Below, in pieces: positions 1 to 9,025 of a stretch of DNA of 64,000 bases (position 1 is the stretch's first letter; each line of letters begins with the position of its first letter). This stretch comes from Desulforadius tongensis (GTDB lineage: Bacteria > Bacillota > Desulfotomaculia > Desulfotomaculales > Desulfohalotomaculaceae), in contig NZ_JAFBCW010000009.1 in the NCBI RefSeq assembly GCF_016907915.1, forward strand, positions 32,919-96,918, in the 5' to 3' direction. Below the pieces are notes generated by a model. It saw only the letters and a program-made list of their open reading frames with translations. It was not told where the DNA came from and did not search any database. The position numbers and the translations under genes were made by a program.

Positions 1-19
1 AACTACAAGATGCTATAAT

Positions 20-60
20 ATTCAAATACCTATAGTATTCAAATAAGTATTCAAATACCT
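20..60. repeat. Short AT-rich direct repeats
   Basis: Three near-copies of a unit built on ATTCAAATA occur in about 40 bases at the window edge, at roughly 20-29, 38-47 and 48-58. The full context lies outside the window, so it cannot be told whether this is an operator array or simple low-complexity DNA. No gene is seen here. Confidence 0.4.
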
Positions 61-112
61 TAAGTTGTTTCGACACACCGCAGCAAATTCCTCTTTTTCG
101 CTGGTAAAATCT

Positions 113-220
113 TTTGAACGTCCTGAAAAATGTTATATTACTAAGCCCAGCAGCTGCTCACTGAAAAACGTTCACTCCCGCAAGTGGCTGCCGGGGCTTT
201 TCATTCCCTGCATAGGGGGT
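113..220. repeat. Dispersed intergenic repeat, modules alpha and delta
   Basis: The stretch carries a CCTGAAAAATGTTAT-like module near 121-136 and a CGTTCACTCCCGC / TGCCGGGGCTTTTCATTCCCTG module at about 168-210. Both recur in other intergenic spaces of this window (47900s, 57380s, 60800-61100). It lies downstream of the aroA terminator and seems non-coding. Positions 1-259 contain no supported gene. Confidence 0.6.
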
Positions 221-224
221 AATA

Positions 225-256
225 TAAAAAAGCCTGAAGAAAAAATGTCTTCAGGC
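225..256 (-). terminator. Rho-independent terminator of aroF-tyrA-aroA
   Basis: A nine-base-pair stem (arms 232-240 and 248-256, GCCTGAAGA paired with TCTTCAGGC) around a seven-base loop is followed on the minus strand by a run of six T. It sits directly after the aroA stop codon and so closes the operon. Confidence 0.85.
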
Positions 257-259
257 GTA

Positions 260-1546
260 TTATTCTACTATAATTGATTTTAATACGTTTTCAAACCCAG
301 GAAATGATATATTGATAATTTCTGCATCCTGTACCACTGTTTTCCCAGAGGCCGCCAGGCCGGCCACTGCCATGGCCATACCGATGCGGTGGTCGCCATG
401 ACTTGTGCAAACCGTCCCGGTAAGGGGTTTGCCTCCTTCAATAATCATACCATCGGGCTGTTCCTCTATCTTCACACCAAATTTGGCCAGCTCACCGGCC
501 ACCGCTGCTATACGATCCGTTTCTTTCACCCGCAGTTCAGCGGCATCTCTGAAAATCGTCTTTCCCTGGGCCACCGCCGCTGCCACCGCCAGCACCGGTA
601 TTTCATCTATTAAACGGGGTATGATATCGCCATCTATAACTGTACCCTTCAGCATGCCGCCCCGCACCCGCACATCTCCCACAGGTTCCCCGCTTTCCAA
701 ACCACGGTTGGTAATGTCTATACGGGCTCCCATGTTTTGCAGCACTTCCAATATACCATTCCGGGTGGGGTTTAATCCCACGCCTTCAATGGTTACGTCG
801 GAACCGGGCACAATGGCCGCCGCCACCAGGAAAAAGGCCGCTGAAGAAATATCACCGGGAACGGTAAGTTTCTGTCCCGTTAGTTCGGGCTGTCCCTGTA
901 CAGCAGCCGTACAGCCATCCACTTCCACCCGGGCACCAAAGAGCTGCAGCATGCGTTCAGTGTGATCCCTGGATTTAACCGGCTCTTCAACCACTGTTTT
1001 GCCACCGGCAAATAACCCGGCCATCAGTATTGATGATTTAAGTTGGGCACTGGCCACCGGAGTTTTATAATGAATAGCTTTAAGTTTACCGCCCCGAACC
1101 GCCAGGGGAAGCAGGGTACCCTGCTTCCGGCCGGCAAAACCAGCCCCCATTTGGGCCAGCGGGGTGGTAACTCGCCCCATGGGGCGGCGGCGCAGTGATT
1201 GATCCCCGGTAAGAACACTAAAAAAGGGCTGACCGGCCAAAATACCTAAAAGCAGGCGGGCAGTAGTGCCGGAATTACCGCAGTCCAACACGTCTTCCGG
1301 CTCTTTAAGCCCCTGCAGCCCCCCGCCCTGCACTGTAATCACACCGTTATTTTCGGAAATATCCACACCCATGGCTTTAAAACACTTTATGGTGGAAAGG
1401 CAGTCTTCCCCCATTAAATAATTTGATATTTCCGTTTTACCCCTGGCCAGCGCGCCAAGCATCACCGCCCGGTGAGAAATGGACTTATCACCGGGCACAC
1501 TAATCCTTCCCCTTAAACTTCTGCATTGTTTTACAGTTAATTCCAT
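260..1546 (-). CDS. aroA: 3-phosphoshikimate 1-carboxyvinyltransferase (EPSP synthase)
   Basis: It transfers the enolpyruvyl group of PEP to shikimate-3-phosphate, the sixth step of the cytoplasmic shikimate pathway. The 428-residue protein has the substrate-binding GDKSISHR motif at about 19-26, the NSGTTAR motif at 91-97 and a [10 protein letters not shown] segment near 114-123. These are typical of the family, and the length is normal. The ATG at 1546 was chosen over one seven codons upstream because GGGGGG lies a few bases before it. It is the last gene of aroF-tyrA-aroA, 32 bases after tyrA, and is followed by a strong terminator. The call is secure. Confidence 0.96.
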   Translation of the reverse strand: MELTVKQCRSLRGRISVPGDKSISHRAVMLGALARGKTEISNYLMGEDCLSTIKCFKAMGVDISENNGVITVQGGGLQGLKEPEDVLDCGNSGTTARLLLGILAGQPFFSVLTGDQSLRRRPMGRVTTPLAQMGAGFAGRKQGTLLPLAVRGGKLKAIHYKTPVASAQLKSSILMAGLFAGGKTVVEEPVKSRDHTERMLQLFGARVEVDGCTAAVQGQPELTGQKLTVPGDISSAAFFLVAAAIVPGSDVTIEGVGLNPTRNGILEVLQNMGARIDITNRGLESGEPVGDVRVRGGMLKGTVIDGDIIPRLIDEIPVLAVAAAVAQGKTIFRDAAELRVKETDRIAAVAGELAKFGVKIEEQPDGMIIEGGKPLTGTVCTSHGDHRIGMAMAVAGLAASGKTVVQDAEIINISFPGFENVLKSIIVE

Positions 1547-1578
1547 TTTGCCCCCCGGTTCTATCAATTTACTGTTAA

Positions 1579-2676
1579 CTAGCGGACATGGACTTGGTAT
1601 CCCTCACCCGCTAACAACTTTTCCGCCTTTTTTTGTTCCTCCTCTGTGGCAAAAGCCAGGCGGATGGTACCCCCCTGCCCTTCTCGTACCCGTAGTATTT
1701 CCAGATCGGTAATGTTTACTCCATTCTCCCCCAGCAGTGAGGAAAAATGAGCGATGATTCCCGGTTGATCCGGAACGCTTAACAGCACCTCAAACAGCTG
1801 CGGCAGGTATCCCTTGCTGCGGGCAGGAAGCGATAAACGGGTTTCCCTGGCCTGCTCCAACCTCTGCTGCAGCCCAGCACCGTTATCATCCCGTATCAAC
1901 TGTTCATACTCCTCCAGCACCGCCCGGAAACAGTTAATTACCTCCAGCACCCGGCGGCGATTGCATTGAAATATATCTCTCCACATCACCGGGCTGCTGG
2001 CGGCAATCCTGGTGGTATCACGAAAACCGCCGGCCGCCAGGGGGATTATATCTGTATATCCCGGCATATCCCTTAACGTGTTCACCAGCGCGGTGGCCAC
2101 CAGGTGAGGAAGATGGCTGATTACCGCCACGTTATGATCATGAAGTTCCGGTGACATTTCCACCACCCGCGCTCCCATTGACTCCACTAAACAGCGCACG
2201 GCTTTTAACGCCGCCCCGTTGGTTTTTGTCGTCGGAGTTAACAGGTAATAGGCATTCTCAAATAAATAGGGGTCGGCTCCTCTCATCCCCATCACTTCAG
2301 ACCCGGTCATGGGATGACCGCCCACAAAATACACTTCAGGGGGAAGAACTCTCTCTGCCAGTGCAGTTATTCTTTCCTTAGTGCTCCCTACATCCGTCAC
2401 TATGGTGTTTTCTTTTAACTGCCCGGCCAGCTGACATATTAATTTTTCGGTGGTCAGTACAGGAGTGGCCAAAACCACCAAATCCGCCCCTGCTATTCCC
2501 CGGGAAAGAGAATTTTCCCCTTTGTGAATTGCTCCGGCCGATAGAGCCAATTCAATATTTTCAGGATTGGTGTCCACCCCGACAACTTCACTTACCAGCC
2601 GGCGGTGATTAAGGGCCAGGCCAAAGGAACCGCCAATTAACCCAACCCCTACAATAACAACCCGCTTAAAAAACAT
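1579..2676 (-). CDS. tyrA: Prephenate dehydrogenase with C-terminal ACT domain
   Basis: It oxidatively decarboxylates prephenate to 4-hydroxyphenylpyruvate using NAD(P), the tyrosine branch. The 365-residue protein starts with a Rossmann motif (GVGLIGGS at 10-17). A typical prephenate dehydrogenase core with a GGHPMTGSE segment follows, and the last 72 residues (about 294-365) form an ACT domain, the usual site for tyrosine feedback. The ATG at 2676 is preceded by a GGAGG-type site and matches the family N terminus. The longer upstream reading only extends into aroF. It starts one base after the aroF stop, so the two genes are likely translationally coupled. Confidence 0.95.
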   Translation of the reverse strand: MFFKRVVIVGVGLIGGSFGLALNHRRLVSEVVGVDTNPENIELALSAGAIHKGENSLSRGIAGADLVVLATPVLTTEKLICQLAGQLKENTIVTDVGSTKERITALAERVLPPEVYFVGGHPMTGSEVMGMRGADPYLFENAYYLLTPTTKTNGAALKAVRCLVESMGARVVEMSPELHDHNVAVISHLPHLVATALVNTLRDMPGYTDIIPLAAGGFRDTTRIAASSPVMWRDIFQCNRRRVLEVINCFRAVLEEYEQLIRDDNGAGLQQRLEQARETRLSLPARSKGYLPQLFEVLLSVPDQPGIIAHFSSLLGENGVNITDLEILRVREGQGGTIRLAFATEEEQKKAEKLLAGEGYQVHVR

Positions 2677-2677
2677 T

Positions 2678-3700
2678 TTAAATTTCCTCCATCTCCCTGC
2701 CCACGGCCCAGGCAATAACTCGCAGTTCCGCCATCAGCGCTTTAAAATTTTGCGGCGTCAATGACTGCTTACCATCACAAAGCGCCTCCGGCGGATTAGG
2801 GTGCACCTCAATCAACAAACCGTCAGCCCCGGCAGCCACCGCGGCCCTGGACATATCACCTACAAAACGCCAATTGCCGATGGCATGACTGGGATCAACA
2901 ATTACCGGCAGGTGAGAAAGATACTTAATTACCGGTACCGCCGTTAAATCCAAAGTGTTGCGGGTATATGATTCAAAACTTTTAATTCCCCGCTCGCACA
3001 AAATAACATTGGAATTTCCCCCGGCCAAAATGTATTCAGCAGCCATCAACCATTCTTCCACCGTGGCAGAGGGAGCCCGCTTCAGCAATACAGGTTTGCC
3101 CACCTTGGCCACCTGACGCAGCAGGAAAAAATTTTGCATGTTGCGGGCACCAATTTGCAGTATGTCGGCATATTCACTTACCAACGGCAGGGTACTGGTA
3201 TCCATAACCTCCGTTACCACCGGCAGGCCGGTGATTTCCCTGACCTCGGCCAGCAGTTTCAGTCCTTTTTCTTCTAAACCTTGAAATGAATACGGGGATG
3301 TGCGGGGCTTATAAGCACCGCCGCGCAGGATTGTGGCCCCACCCGCTTTCACCTGTTCCGCTGCTTCTAAAAGCTGTTCCCGGCTTTCCACCGCGCAGGG
3401 ACCGGCCATCACTTGAATATGATCGCCGCCTATTTCAAGGTTACCCACCCTAACAACGGTATCTTCCTCTTTAAATACCCTGGAAGCCAGCTTAAAGGGA
3501 TGCATGATGGGAACCACTTTTTCCACACCGGGCATTGCTTCCAGCGCAATATCATTTATCTGGGTACGATCCCCAACGGCACCAATGATGGTGCGCTCCA
3601 CCCCTTTGGATAAATGCACTCGAAAACCCGCTTGTTCCAATTTATCAATCACCAGCTGAATATCTTCCTGGCCGGCGCAATGATTCATAATAACTATCAC
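2678..3700 (-). CDS. aroF: 3-deoxy-7-phosphoheptulonate synthase, with N-terminal ferredoxin-like domain
   Basis: It condenses PEP and erythrose-4-phosphate to DAHP, the first shikimate-pathway step. The 340-residue protein is of type I-beta. Residues 1 to about 67 form a ferredoxin-like regulatory domain, which binds tyrosine/phenylalanine in Thermotoga-type enzymes (family knowledge). The barrel follows with AGPCAVES (Cys102 is the expected metal ligand), [19 protein letters not shown] and a Glu-containing EVHPNP segment. The start is GTG at 3700 with GAGGAGG six to eight bases upstream. That ribosome site is one arm of a leader hairpin. It leads tyrA and aroA. A second copy without the regulatory domain ends the trp operon. 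Confidence 0.95.
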   Translation of the reverse strand: MIVIMNHCAGQEDIQLVIDKLEQAGFRVHLSKGVERTIIGAVGDRTQINDIALEAMPGVEKVVPIMHPFKLASRVFKEEDTVVRVGNLEIGGDHIQVMAGPCAVESREQLLEAAEQVKAGGATILRGGAYKPRTSPYSFQGLEEKGLKLLAEVREITGLPVVTEVMDTSTLPLVSEYADILQIGARNMQNFFLLRQVAKVGKPVLLKRAPSATVEEWLMAAEYILAGGNSNVILCERGIKSFESYTRNTLDLTAVPVIKYLSHLPVIVDPSHAIGNWRFVGDMSRAAVAAGADGLLIEVHPNPPEALCDGKQSLTPQNFKALMAELRVIAWAVGREMEEI

Positions 3701-3709
3701 TGCAAGCCC

Positions 3710-3780
3710 CTCCTCTGAGCGTTATGGAATTTTACAAGTTATTATCACCCCATTAAACACAAAAAACGCCCTCAGAGGAG
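3710..3780 (-). promoter_or_regulatory. Hairpin hiding the aroF ribosome-binding site
   Basis: Plus-strand arms 3710-3723 and 3765-3780 pair over 14 base pairs with a two-base bulge and a 41-base loop. In the minus-strand mRNA the 3' arm contains the aroF GAGGAGG site, so the folded form should block aroF translation. The 5' arm contains the last codons and stop of a nine-codon leader ORF, so leader translation would open the stem. The fold is read directly from complementarity. The control model is inference. Confidence 0.6.
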
Positions 3781-3801
3781 CGCAAAAGAACAAATAAGCA
3801 T
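3772..3801 (-). CDS. Putative nine-residue leader peptide of the aroF operon
   Basis: An ATG at 3801 is preceded by GGGGAGGG six bases upstream and reads MLICSFALL before a TGA at 3772-3774. The strong ribosome site makes translation likely. Its final codons lie in the 5' arm of the hairpin that hides the aroF ribosome site. The peptide has a single Phe and no Trp or Tyr, so classical aromatic-codon attenuation is not obvious. It could act by ribosome occupancy or by stalling on the nascent peptide. It is too short to judge by similarity. Confidence 0.5.
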   Translation of the reverse strand: MLICSFALL

Positions 3802-3847
3802 ATTAATCCCTCCCCTACCATACTACCGTACTTCCCTGTTCAAAAAC

Positions 3848-3861
3848 ACCTTTTAAAAGGT
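3848..3861. promoter_or_regulatory. Perfect 14-bp palindrome just downstream of the aroF promoter
   Basis: ACCTTTTAAAAGGT is its own reverse complement. It lies about 12-25 bases downstream of the start predicted from the minus-strand promoter at 3880-3908, where a bound dimeric regulator could block elongation. No regulator is identified. Confidence 0.35.
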
Positions 3862-3879
3862 AAACCATCCTACGCTACT

Positions 3880-3908
3880 ATAATACCACAGCATTTATCA
3901 ACGGGCAA
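3880..3908 (-). promoter_or_regulatory. Predicted sigma-A promoter of the aroF operon
   Basis: On the minus strand the -35 hexamer TTGCCC (3903-3908) and the -10 hexamer TATTAT (3880-3885) are separated by 17 bases. A TG one base before the -10 gives an extended -10 element. The predicted start is near 3873, which would leave a leader of about 170 bases before aroF. Confidence 0.55.
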
Positions 3909-3950
3909 TAATAAATTAACAAAACATTCTCAGGCCCATAAATAAAGTAT

Positions 3951-3979
3951 TTGTAACAGCAGATGTATTGTTATACAAT
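3951..3979 (+). promoter_or_regulatory. Predicted sigma-A promoter of the aminotransferase gene
   Basis: TTGTAA (3951-3956) and TACAAT (3974-3979) are separated by 17 bases, 36 bases upstream of the TTG start at 4015. It is divergent from the aroF promoter in the same interval. Outside the aroF leader and these two promoters, nothing else is supported in 3701-4014. Confidence 0.55.
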
Positions 3980-4014
3980 GTAAACTAGAAAAATTTGTAT
4001 AGGAGTTGGTCTTA

Positions 4015-5205
4015 TTGAGTGTTATCGCCGGTAAAATAGAAAAGTTTTTATCCGGAGCATCATGGATACGCAAAATGTTTGAAGAAGGTGACCGTCTGCG
4101 TAAAATTCACGGGGCGGATAAAGTATATGACTTTACCCTGGGCAACCCGGTAAACGAACCGCCGGAGAAGTTTCACCGAGAACTAAAAAAACTGGCTGAC
4201 AGCCCCATCCCCGGCATGCACAGGTACATGAGCAACGCCGGGTACCCGGAAACCCGCCAGGCAGTGGCCGAAATACTTTCTGAAAGCAGCGGTCTGAACG
4301 TTACCCTAAAACACGTGGTAATGACAGTGGGCGCCGGCGGTGGTTTAAATGTAGTGCTGAAATCCATTTTAAACCCCGGCGACGAAGTCATTGTTTTAGC
4401 CCCCTACTTCGTAGAGTACAAATTTTATATCGACAATCACAGCGGGGTAGCCAGGGAAGTAAGTACCGATGAAAACTTTCTTCCCGATATAGAAGCCATT
4501 TCCAGTGCCGTGAACCAAAAAACCAGGGCCATCATCATTAATTCACCCAATAACCCCACCGGTGTGGTATACCCGCCGGCCGTACTCTCTGAACTGGATA
4601 AACTGGTTTCTGAAAAATCCCGGCAGTACGGGCGCCCAATATATGTAATTTCCGATGAGCCCTATGCCAAAATTGCTTACGACGTTCAGGTACCCTGTGT
4701 ATTTAAATACATTAACAATGCCGTTATCGTTACCTCCCACAGCAAAGACCTGGCCCTGCCCGGCGAACGAATCGGTTACGTGGCAGCAAACCCCAACATA
4801 GATAATGTGGATCTGTTAATTGAAGCGCTGGTATTCTGCAACCGCACCCTGGGTTTTGTAAATGCCCCGGCCCTGATGCAGCGTTTAGTTGCCAATTTGC
4901 AGAAAGAAAGCGTAAATATCGAAGAATACCGTGCAAAACGCGATTTACTGTACAACAATCTCACCCAGTTGGGATTTGAAATGGTTAAACCCCAGGGGGC
5001 TTTCTACCTGTTTCCCAAATCACCGCTGGATGATGATGTGGAGTTTGCCCGGCTGGCCTTAAAACACAACATTTTAGTAGTACCGGGCGCAGGATTCGGC
5101 AAGCGGGGATACTTCCGCCTGGCTTACTGCATCGATAAAAAGGTAATAGAAAACTCTTTACCCGCCTGGAAAGCACTGGCCAGTGAACTAAAATTAAAGA
5201 AATAA
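4015..5205 (+). CDS. Pyridoxal-phosphate-dependent class I aminotransferase
   Basis: A 396-residue fold-type I aminotransferase. The cofactor lysine is expected at Lys244 in TSHSKDLALPGERIGY. The SPNNPTG motif and the SDEPYAKI segment with the cofactor-binding Asp and Tyr are also clear. The TTG at 4015 was chosen because AGGAG ends nine bases before it. The TTG at 4006 has no room for a ribosome site. Its place between aroF-tyrA-aroA and the trp operon suggests amination of phenylpyruvate and 4-hydroxyphenylpyruvate, but this subfamily also includes aspartate-type enzymes, so the substrate is inference. Confidence 0.88.
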   Translation: MSVIAGKIEKFLSGASWIRKMFEEGDRLRKIHGADKVYDFTLGNPVNEPPEKFHRELKKLADSPIPGMHRYMSNAGYPETRQAVAEILSESSGLNVTLKHVVMTVGAGGGLNVVLKSILNPGDEVIVLAPYFVEYKFYIDNHSGVAREVSTDENFLPDIEAISSAVNQKTRAIIINSPNNPTGVVYPPAVLSELDKLVSEKSRQYGRPIYVISDEPYAKIAYDVQVPCVFKYINNAVIVTSHSKDLALPGERIGYVAANPNIDNVDLLIEALVFCNRTLGFVNAPALMQRLVANLQKESVNIEEYRAKRDLLYNNLTQLGFEMVKPQGAFYLFPKSPLDDDVEFARLALKHNILVVPGAGFGKRGYFRLAYCIDKKVIENSLPAWKALASELKLKK

Positions 5206-5255
5206 CCGCCCCCAAAGTACAGCTACCGGCCGGTTATAAAACCTTACTTAATAAA

Positions 5256-5294
5256 GCCCATATTGTGGAGCAGTTTCATTCCCACAATATGGGC
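5256..5294. terminator. Strong inverted repeat downstream of the aminotransferase gene
   Basis: A 13-base-pair stem (5256-5268 with 5282-5294) encloses a short loop. Neither strand has a long T run after it, so termination is plausible but not certain. The rest of 5206-5539 holds no gene. An AT-rich stretch with TATAAT-like hexamers at about 5475-5500 is probably the promoter of the CBS gene. Confidence 0.5.
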
Positions 5295-5539
5295 TGTTCC
5301 AGCTGAAGTACCTTCCCCAGTTCAACAGCCGCTCACTTAAAAGCACCCGCTCCTGCTGGTTTTCACTGCCCGGCGCGCCATTCGGGCACTGGAAACTACT
5401 CCAATCACCGAAGCAATCATCTGCAGCTTTCATCAAAGATACTAGGTATATTTTCTAATATTTAACAAAAAACATAGTATAATAATATAGTATAATATTG
5501 TAATGTCGTTTAAATCTCAGTAACAAGGAGTGGTAATAA

Positions 5540-6121
5540 ATGCATGACAGGTTAGTTAAAGAAGTAATGGTTCCCATCAACGAATACTCCACTATTAACA
5601 TGAACGCCACCATTGGAGAAGCAATTAAAATTTTAAAGAAAACCTTCAAAAAAGAAGCTAACGATATACTTACCGGTCACAGGTCAATCATTGTGCTGGA
5701 CAACAAAAAAGATATAGTGGGAATTCTCACCCTTAGATCACTGCTTAAAGCCATAGAAATGGAAGCCAATAAAAATAGTCCTTTATCAACCATCGCTTCT
5801 TGGGCTTTATTTTTCACCAAAAACAAAATTGGACAGCATGTGCATATACAGGTTAAAGACATTATGAGAAGTGTTGATATCGCTTACGTGTACGAAAACG
5901 AAACCATCACTAAAGCAGTGCACATGATTTTAAGCAAGCAGGTTAACTCATTACCGGTACTGGAAAAACCAGAAGCATCGGAGTTAACCATGGGTGAATA
6001 CCCCTTAAATTACAATAAAGTGGTGGGCATTATCAGAACAATTGACATATTTAACATCATCGGCGACATACTGGAACTGGATAATGACAAAATAATAACC
6101 TTTCCTTCCAAATCCGTTTAA
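5540..6121 (+). CDS. CBS-domain pair protein
   Basis: A stand-alone 193-residue protein made of two CBS motifs (about residues 1-85 and 105-190), each opening with a V(K)x(I/V)M-type signature: VKEVMVPI near 6-13 and VKDIMRSV near 110-117. CBS pairs bind adenine nucleotides or S-adenosylmethionine and usually regulate a partner, and here no catalytic domain is attached. An AGGAG site precedes the ATG. It is convergent with the trp operon and shares a hairpin with its end. No link to aromatic synthesis can be shown, and the ligand is unknown. Confidence 0.85.
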   Translation: MHDRLVKEVMVPINEYSTINMNATIGEAIKILKKTFKKEANDILTGHRSIIVLDNKKDIVGILTLRSLLKAIEMEANKNSPLSTIASWALFFTKNKIGQHVHIQVKDIMRSVDIAYVYENETITKAVHMILSKQVNSLPVLEKPEASELTMGEYPLNYNKVVGIIRTIDIFNIIGDILELDNDKIITFPSKSV

Positions 6122-6128
6122 CAACCAA

Positions 6129-6154
6129 AGTAGGGCTCAATAATGAACCCTACT
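6129..6154. terminator. Hairpin between convergent CBS gene and trp operon
   Basis: AGTAGGG and CCCTACT form a seven-base-pair stem. It overlaps the stop codon of the second DAHP synthase gene on the minus strand and follows the CBS gene on the plus strand. T runs are weak on both sides, so it may be a modest bidirectional terminator. Confidence 0.5.
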
Positions 6155-6964
6155 CCGGTCTAAAGCATGATCAATTGCTCTCACCATCTTTAGAAGCACC
6201 GCCAACTCCCGCGGCGTAATAGACTGCTGACCATCGGACAGCGCTTTCCCGGGGTTGGGGTGTACTTCAATCATCAGCCCGTCTGCTCCGGCAGCTGCTG
6301 CCGCTTTAGCTGCGGGAGCAACCAGTTCCCTTCGGCCGGTGGCATGGCTGGGATCAACTATCACCGGCAGGTGAGACAAGTTTTTCACCGCCCCCACCGC
6401 TGCCACATCCAGCGTGTTCCTGGTATAGGTTTCAAAGGTACGGATTCCCCGTTCACACAGTATAACCTGCTGGTTTCCTTCTGCTAAAATATATTCCGCC
6501 GCCAGCAGCCATTCTTCAATGGTGGCCGATAAACCGCGCTTCAACATCACCGGTTTATCCATCTGCCCCACTTCCCGCAGCAGGGTATAATTTTGCATGT
6601 TTCTGCTGCCGATCTGAATGATGTCCGCGTAACGATATACCAGTTCACCGTCGCGCACATCCATAAGTTCAGTAACCACGGGCAGACCGGTACAGCGGCC
6701 CGCTTCGTTCAGTATGCGCAGCCCTTCTTCCCCCAACCCCTGAAAGGAATAAGGGGAAGTACGGGGTTTAAAGGCACCACCGCGCAGTACATGTACACCC
6801 ATATCTTTTAATACCGGGGCCAGCTCCAGCATCATTTCCCGGTTCTCCACCGCACAGGGGCCGGCAATAATCAAAGTGTTACCACCGCCCACGGCAGCGG
6901 TTCCTAAATGTATAACGGTATCCTCTTTTTTGTATTCGCGACTTGCCAGCTGAAATGACGGCAA
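6137..6964 (-). CDS. aroF: Second DAHP synthase, catalytic domain only, last gene of the trp operon
   Basis: A 275-residue paralogue of the 340-residue enzyme at 2678-3700. It aligns with that protein from about its residue 68 and keeps AGPCAVE (Cys37), [19 protein letters not shown] and EVHPNPGKA, so it should be active. It lacks the N-terminal ferredoxin-like domain that carries aromatic feedback in this family. The start is TTG at 6964, with AGGAGGTG seven to nine bases upstream. The upstream in-frame reading overlaps trpA and has no ribosome site. It begins 13 bases after trpA. Inference: it is a tryptophan-branch enzyme regulated with the operon rather than by Tyr/Phe feedback. Confidence 0.93.
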   Translation of the reverse strand: MPSFQLASREYKKEDTVIHLGTAAVGGGNTLIIAGPCAVENREMMLELAPVLKDMGVHVLRGGAFKPRTSPYSFQGLGEEGLRILNEAGRCTGLPVVTELMDVRDGELVYRYADIIQIGSRNMQNYTLLREVGQMDKPVMLKRGLSATIEEWLLAAEYILAEGNQQVILCERGIRTFETYTRNTLDVAAVGAVKNLSHLPVIVDPSHATGRRELVAPAAKAAAAAGADGLMIEVHPNPGKALSDGQQSITPRELAVLLKMVRAIDHALDRSRVHY

Positions 6965-6977
6965 AACAAAACACCTC

Positions 6978-7769
6978 CTAACCGGACAGGGCAGACTTAA
7001 AATCAGCCACCAATCCGGCCACCATACTAACCGCGTTATCAGAATTATTTTCAATTATCTTTACCAGCACACTGCCTGCGATAACAGCATCACAATGTCT
7101 TGCTATCTGAGCTGCCTGGGCAGGAGCAGACACACCAAAACCAATTCCCACCGGCAGTGAAGTAACTTGGCGTACCCTGCTAGTTAAATTCGCTATTTGA
7201 TTATTAGTTTCCTCCCTAACACCGGTAACCCCGGTAACAGAAACACAGTAAATAAACCCTCTGGAAAAGCGGGCAATCTTTTTCAGCCTGGCTTCCGTAG
7301 TGGTTGGTGCCACCAGTTGAATTAAATACAAACCTTTCTCCAGCGCCCGGCTGAACAGAGGAGGGCATTCCTCAACCGGCAGATCAGGTACAATCACTCC
7401 ATCCACCCCCGCCTCAACCGCATGCTGTACAAAATTATCCAAGCCGTACTGCAGGATGGGGTTATAGTAGGACATCAGTACCAGCGGTACCTGCTCCGTC
7501 TTACGAATTATTGTCACTGCCTCTAATATTTTAGCCAGTGTTGTACCCCGCTCCAGCGAGCGCTGAACAGCCTTTTGAATTACCGGCCCGTCTGCCAGGG
7601 GTTCAGAGTAAGGAACTCCCAGTTCAATGATATCCGCCCCGGCACCGGTCATGGCCCGCACCAGTTCCACCGTAGTGCCAAGATCTGGATCCCCCGCAGT
7701 AACAAAGGGAATAAAAGCCTTTTGCCCATTTTCTTTTAAATTTGCAAAACAGTTATCTATCCTATTCAT
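6978..7769 (-). CDS. trpA: Tryptophan synthase alpha chain
   Basis: It cleaves indole-3-glycerol phosphate to indole and glyceraldehyde-3-phosphate and passes indole to TrpB. The 263-residue barrel has the catalytic Glu49 (IIELGVPYSEPLADGP) and Asp60 at the usual spacing, and the phosphate-binding GIGFGVS segment. The ATG overlaps the trpB stop by one base (TAATG), which indicates translational coupling. The length is normal. Confidence 0.96.
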   Translation of the reverse strand: MNRIDNCFANLKENGQKAFIPFVTAGDPDLGTTVELVRAMTGAGADIIELGVPYSEPLADGPVIQKAVQRSLERGTTLAKILEAVTIIRKTEQVPLVLMSYYNPILQYGLDNFVQHAVEAGVDGVIVPDLPVEECPPLFSRALEKGLYLIQLVAPTTTEARLKKIARFSRGFIYCVSVTGVTGVREETNNQIANLTSRVRQVTSLPVGIGFGVSAPAQAAQIARHCDAVIAGSVLVKIIENNSDNAVSMVAGLVADFKSALSG

Positions 7770-8962
7770 TATACCTTCGCCCCCACCATTTTGGCCATTG
7801 TATTTACATCTTTATCTCCCCGCCCAGACAGGTTAACAATGATAATTGATTCCGGCGGAAGCTGCGGCGCCAGTTTTACCGCCTCTGCCAGGGCGTGAGC
7901 ACTTTCCAGCGCCGGAATAATGCCATCGGTGCGGCACAGAAGCTGAAAGGCCTTTACCGCTTCCCCGTCTTCGGCAGAAGTATAAACGACCCGGTTAATA
8001 TCTTTTAGATAGCTGTGTTCAGGTCCCACACCGGGGTAGTCTAACCCGGCAGATATGGAATGTACCGGCAGCACCTGACCGTGCTCATCCTGCAAAACAT
8101 AGCTGTAGCTTCCCTGCAGCACGCCGGGTTTTCCCCGGGAAAGGGTGGCACAATGCCGCCCGCTTTCCAGGCCGTGCCCGGCAGCCTCCACACCAATCAG
8201 TTTAACTTCTTTATCCTGCAAAAAAGGATAAAATATACCCATGGCATTGCTGCCCCCGCCAACACAGGCAATTACATAATCCGGCAGTCTCCCGGTGTGC
8301 TCTAAAATTTGCTCCCTGGCTTCAATACCAATCACCGCTTGAAAATCACGCACCATTTCCGGGTAAGGGTGGGGACCGGCCACCGAGCCAATGCAGTAAT
8401 AAGTATTTTCCACATTGGTTACCCAGTCACGAATGGCTTCATTCATGGCATCTTTTAATGTACGGCTGCCGCTTTTTACAGTAATCACTTCCGCCCCCAG
8501 CAGCCTCATCCGAAAAACATTCAGCGCCTGCCGGTGAACATCCTCTTCTCCCATATAAACGCTGCATTGAAATCCAAACAGTGCCGCCGCGGTGGCAGTG
8601 GCCACCCCGTGCTGGCCTGCCCCGGTTTCCGCAATCACTCTTGTTTTGCCCATCCGCCCGGCCAACAGCAGCTGGCCAATGGTATTATTTATTTTATGGG
8701 CCCCGGTGTGATTGAGGTCTTCCCGTTTAAGATAGATTTGCGCTCCACCGCAGTGCCTGGTTAAGCCGCAAGCAAAATACAGCGGTGATGGGCGGCCCAC
8801 ATATTGATGCAAATAGTACTTAAACCGGTGATTAAACTCCTTATCTTTTTTAGCCAATCGATAACTTTCGCTTAACTCTTCCAGGGCGGGCATTAATGTT
8901 TCCGGCACAAAACGCCCGCCGTAATCTCCAAAATATCCGCGCTCATCGGGTATGGACATCAT
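7769..8962 (-). CDS. trpB: Tryptophan synthase beta chain
   Basis: It joins indole and serine to tryptophan with pyridoxal phosphate. The 397-residue protein has the cofactor lysine in HTGAHKIN (Lys90), the GGGSNAMG phosphate loop near 233 and the catalytic Glu in the GVEAAGHG region. It is of the standard TrpB1 type that partners TrpA. Two adjacent ATG codons begin the gene with AAGGAG upstream; the first is used here. It lies 29 bases after trpF. Confidence 0.97.
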   Translation of the reverse strand: MMSIPDERGYFGDYGGRFVPETLMPALEELSESYRLAKKDKEFNHRFKYYLHQYVGRPSPLYFACGLTRHCGGAQIYLKREDLNHTGAHKINNTIGQLLLAGRMGKTRVIAETGAGQHGVATATAAALFGFQCSVYMGEEDVHRQALNVFRMRLLGAEVITVKSGSRTLKDAMNEAIRDWVTNVENTYYCIGSVAGPHPYPEMVRDFQAVIGIEAREQILEHTGRLPDYVIACVGGGSNAMGIFYPFLQDKEVKLIGVEAAGHGLESGRHCATLSRGKPGVLQGSYSYVLQDEHGQVLPVHSISAGLDYPGVGPEHSYLKDINRVVYTSAEDGEAVKAFQLLCRTDGIIPALESAHALAEAVKLAPQLPPESIIIVNLSGRGDKDVNTMAKMVGAKV

Positions 8963-8989
8963 TTATATTAACTCCTTTCTGCCGTGTCT

Positions 8990-9025
8990 TTTCATTCCCT
9001 GGTGGTGCCGCAGGGCGGCATGTAT
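8990..9025. repeat. Dispersed repeat module beta inside the 3' end of trpF
   Basis: The segment with TTCATTCCCTGGTGGTGCCG and GCGGCATG matches the module seen at 40225-40262, 51808-51838 and 61060-61085. Here it supplies the last codons and stop of trpF. Confidence 0.6.

Noticed and set aside
405..965. 186-codon plus-strand frame inside aroA
   Set aside because: It is antisense to a clear aroA coding region and has a low-complexity Ser/Thr/Pro-rich product.
3701..4005. T-box riboswitch before aroF
   Set aside because: No GGGTGG-ACCGCG-type antiterminator box or specifier loop was found, and the hairpin overlaps the ribosome site instead.
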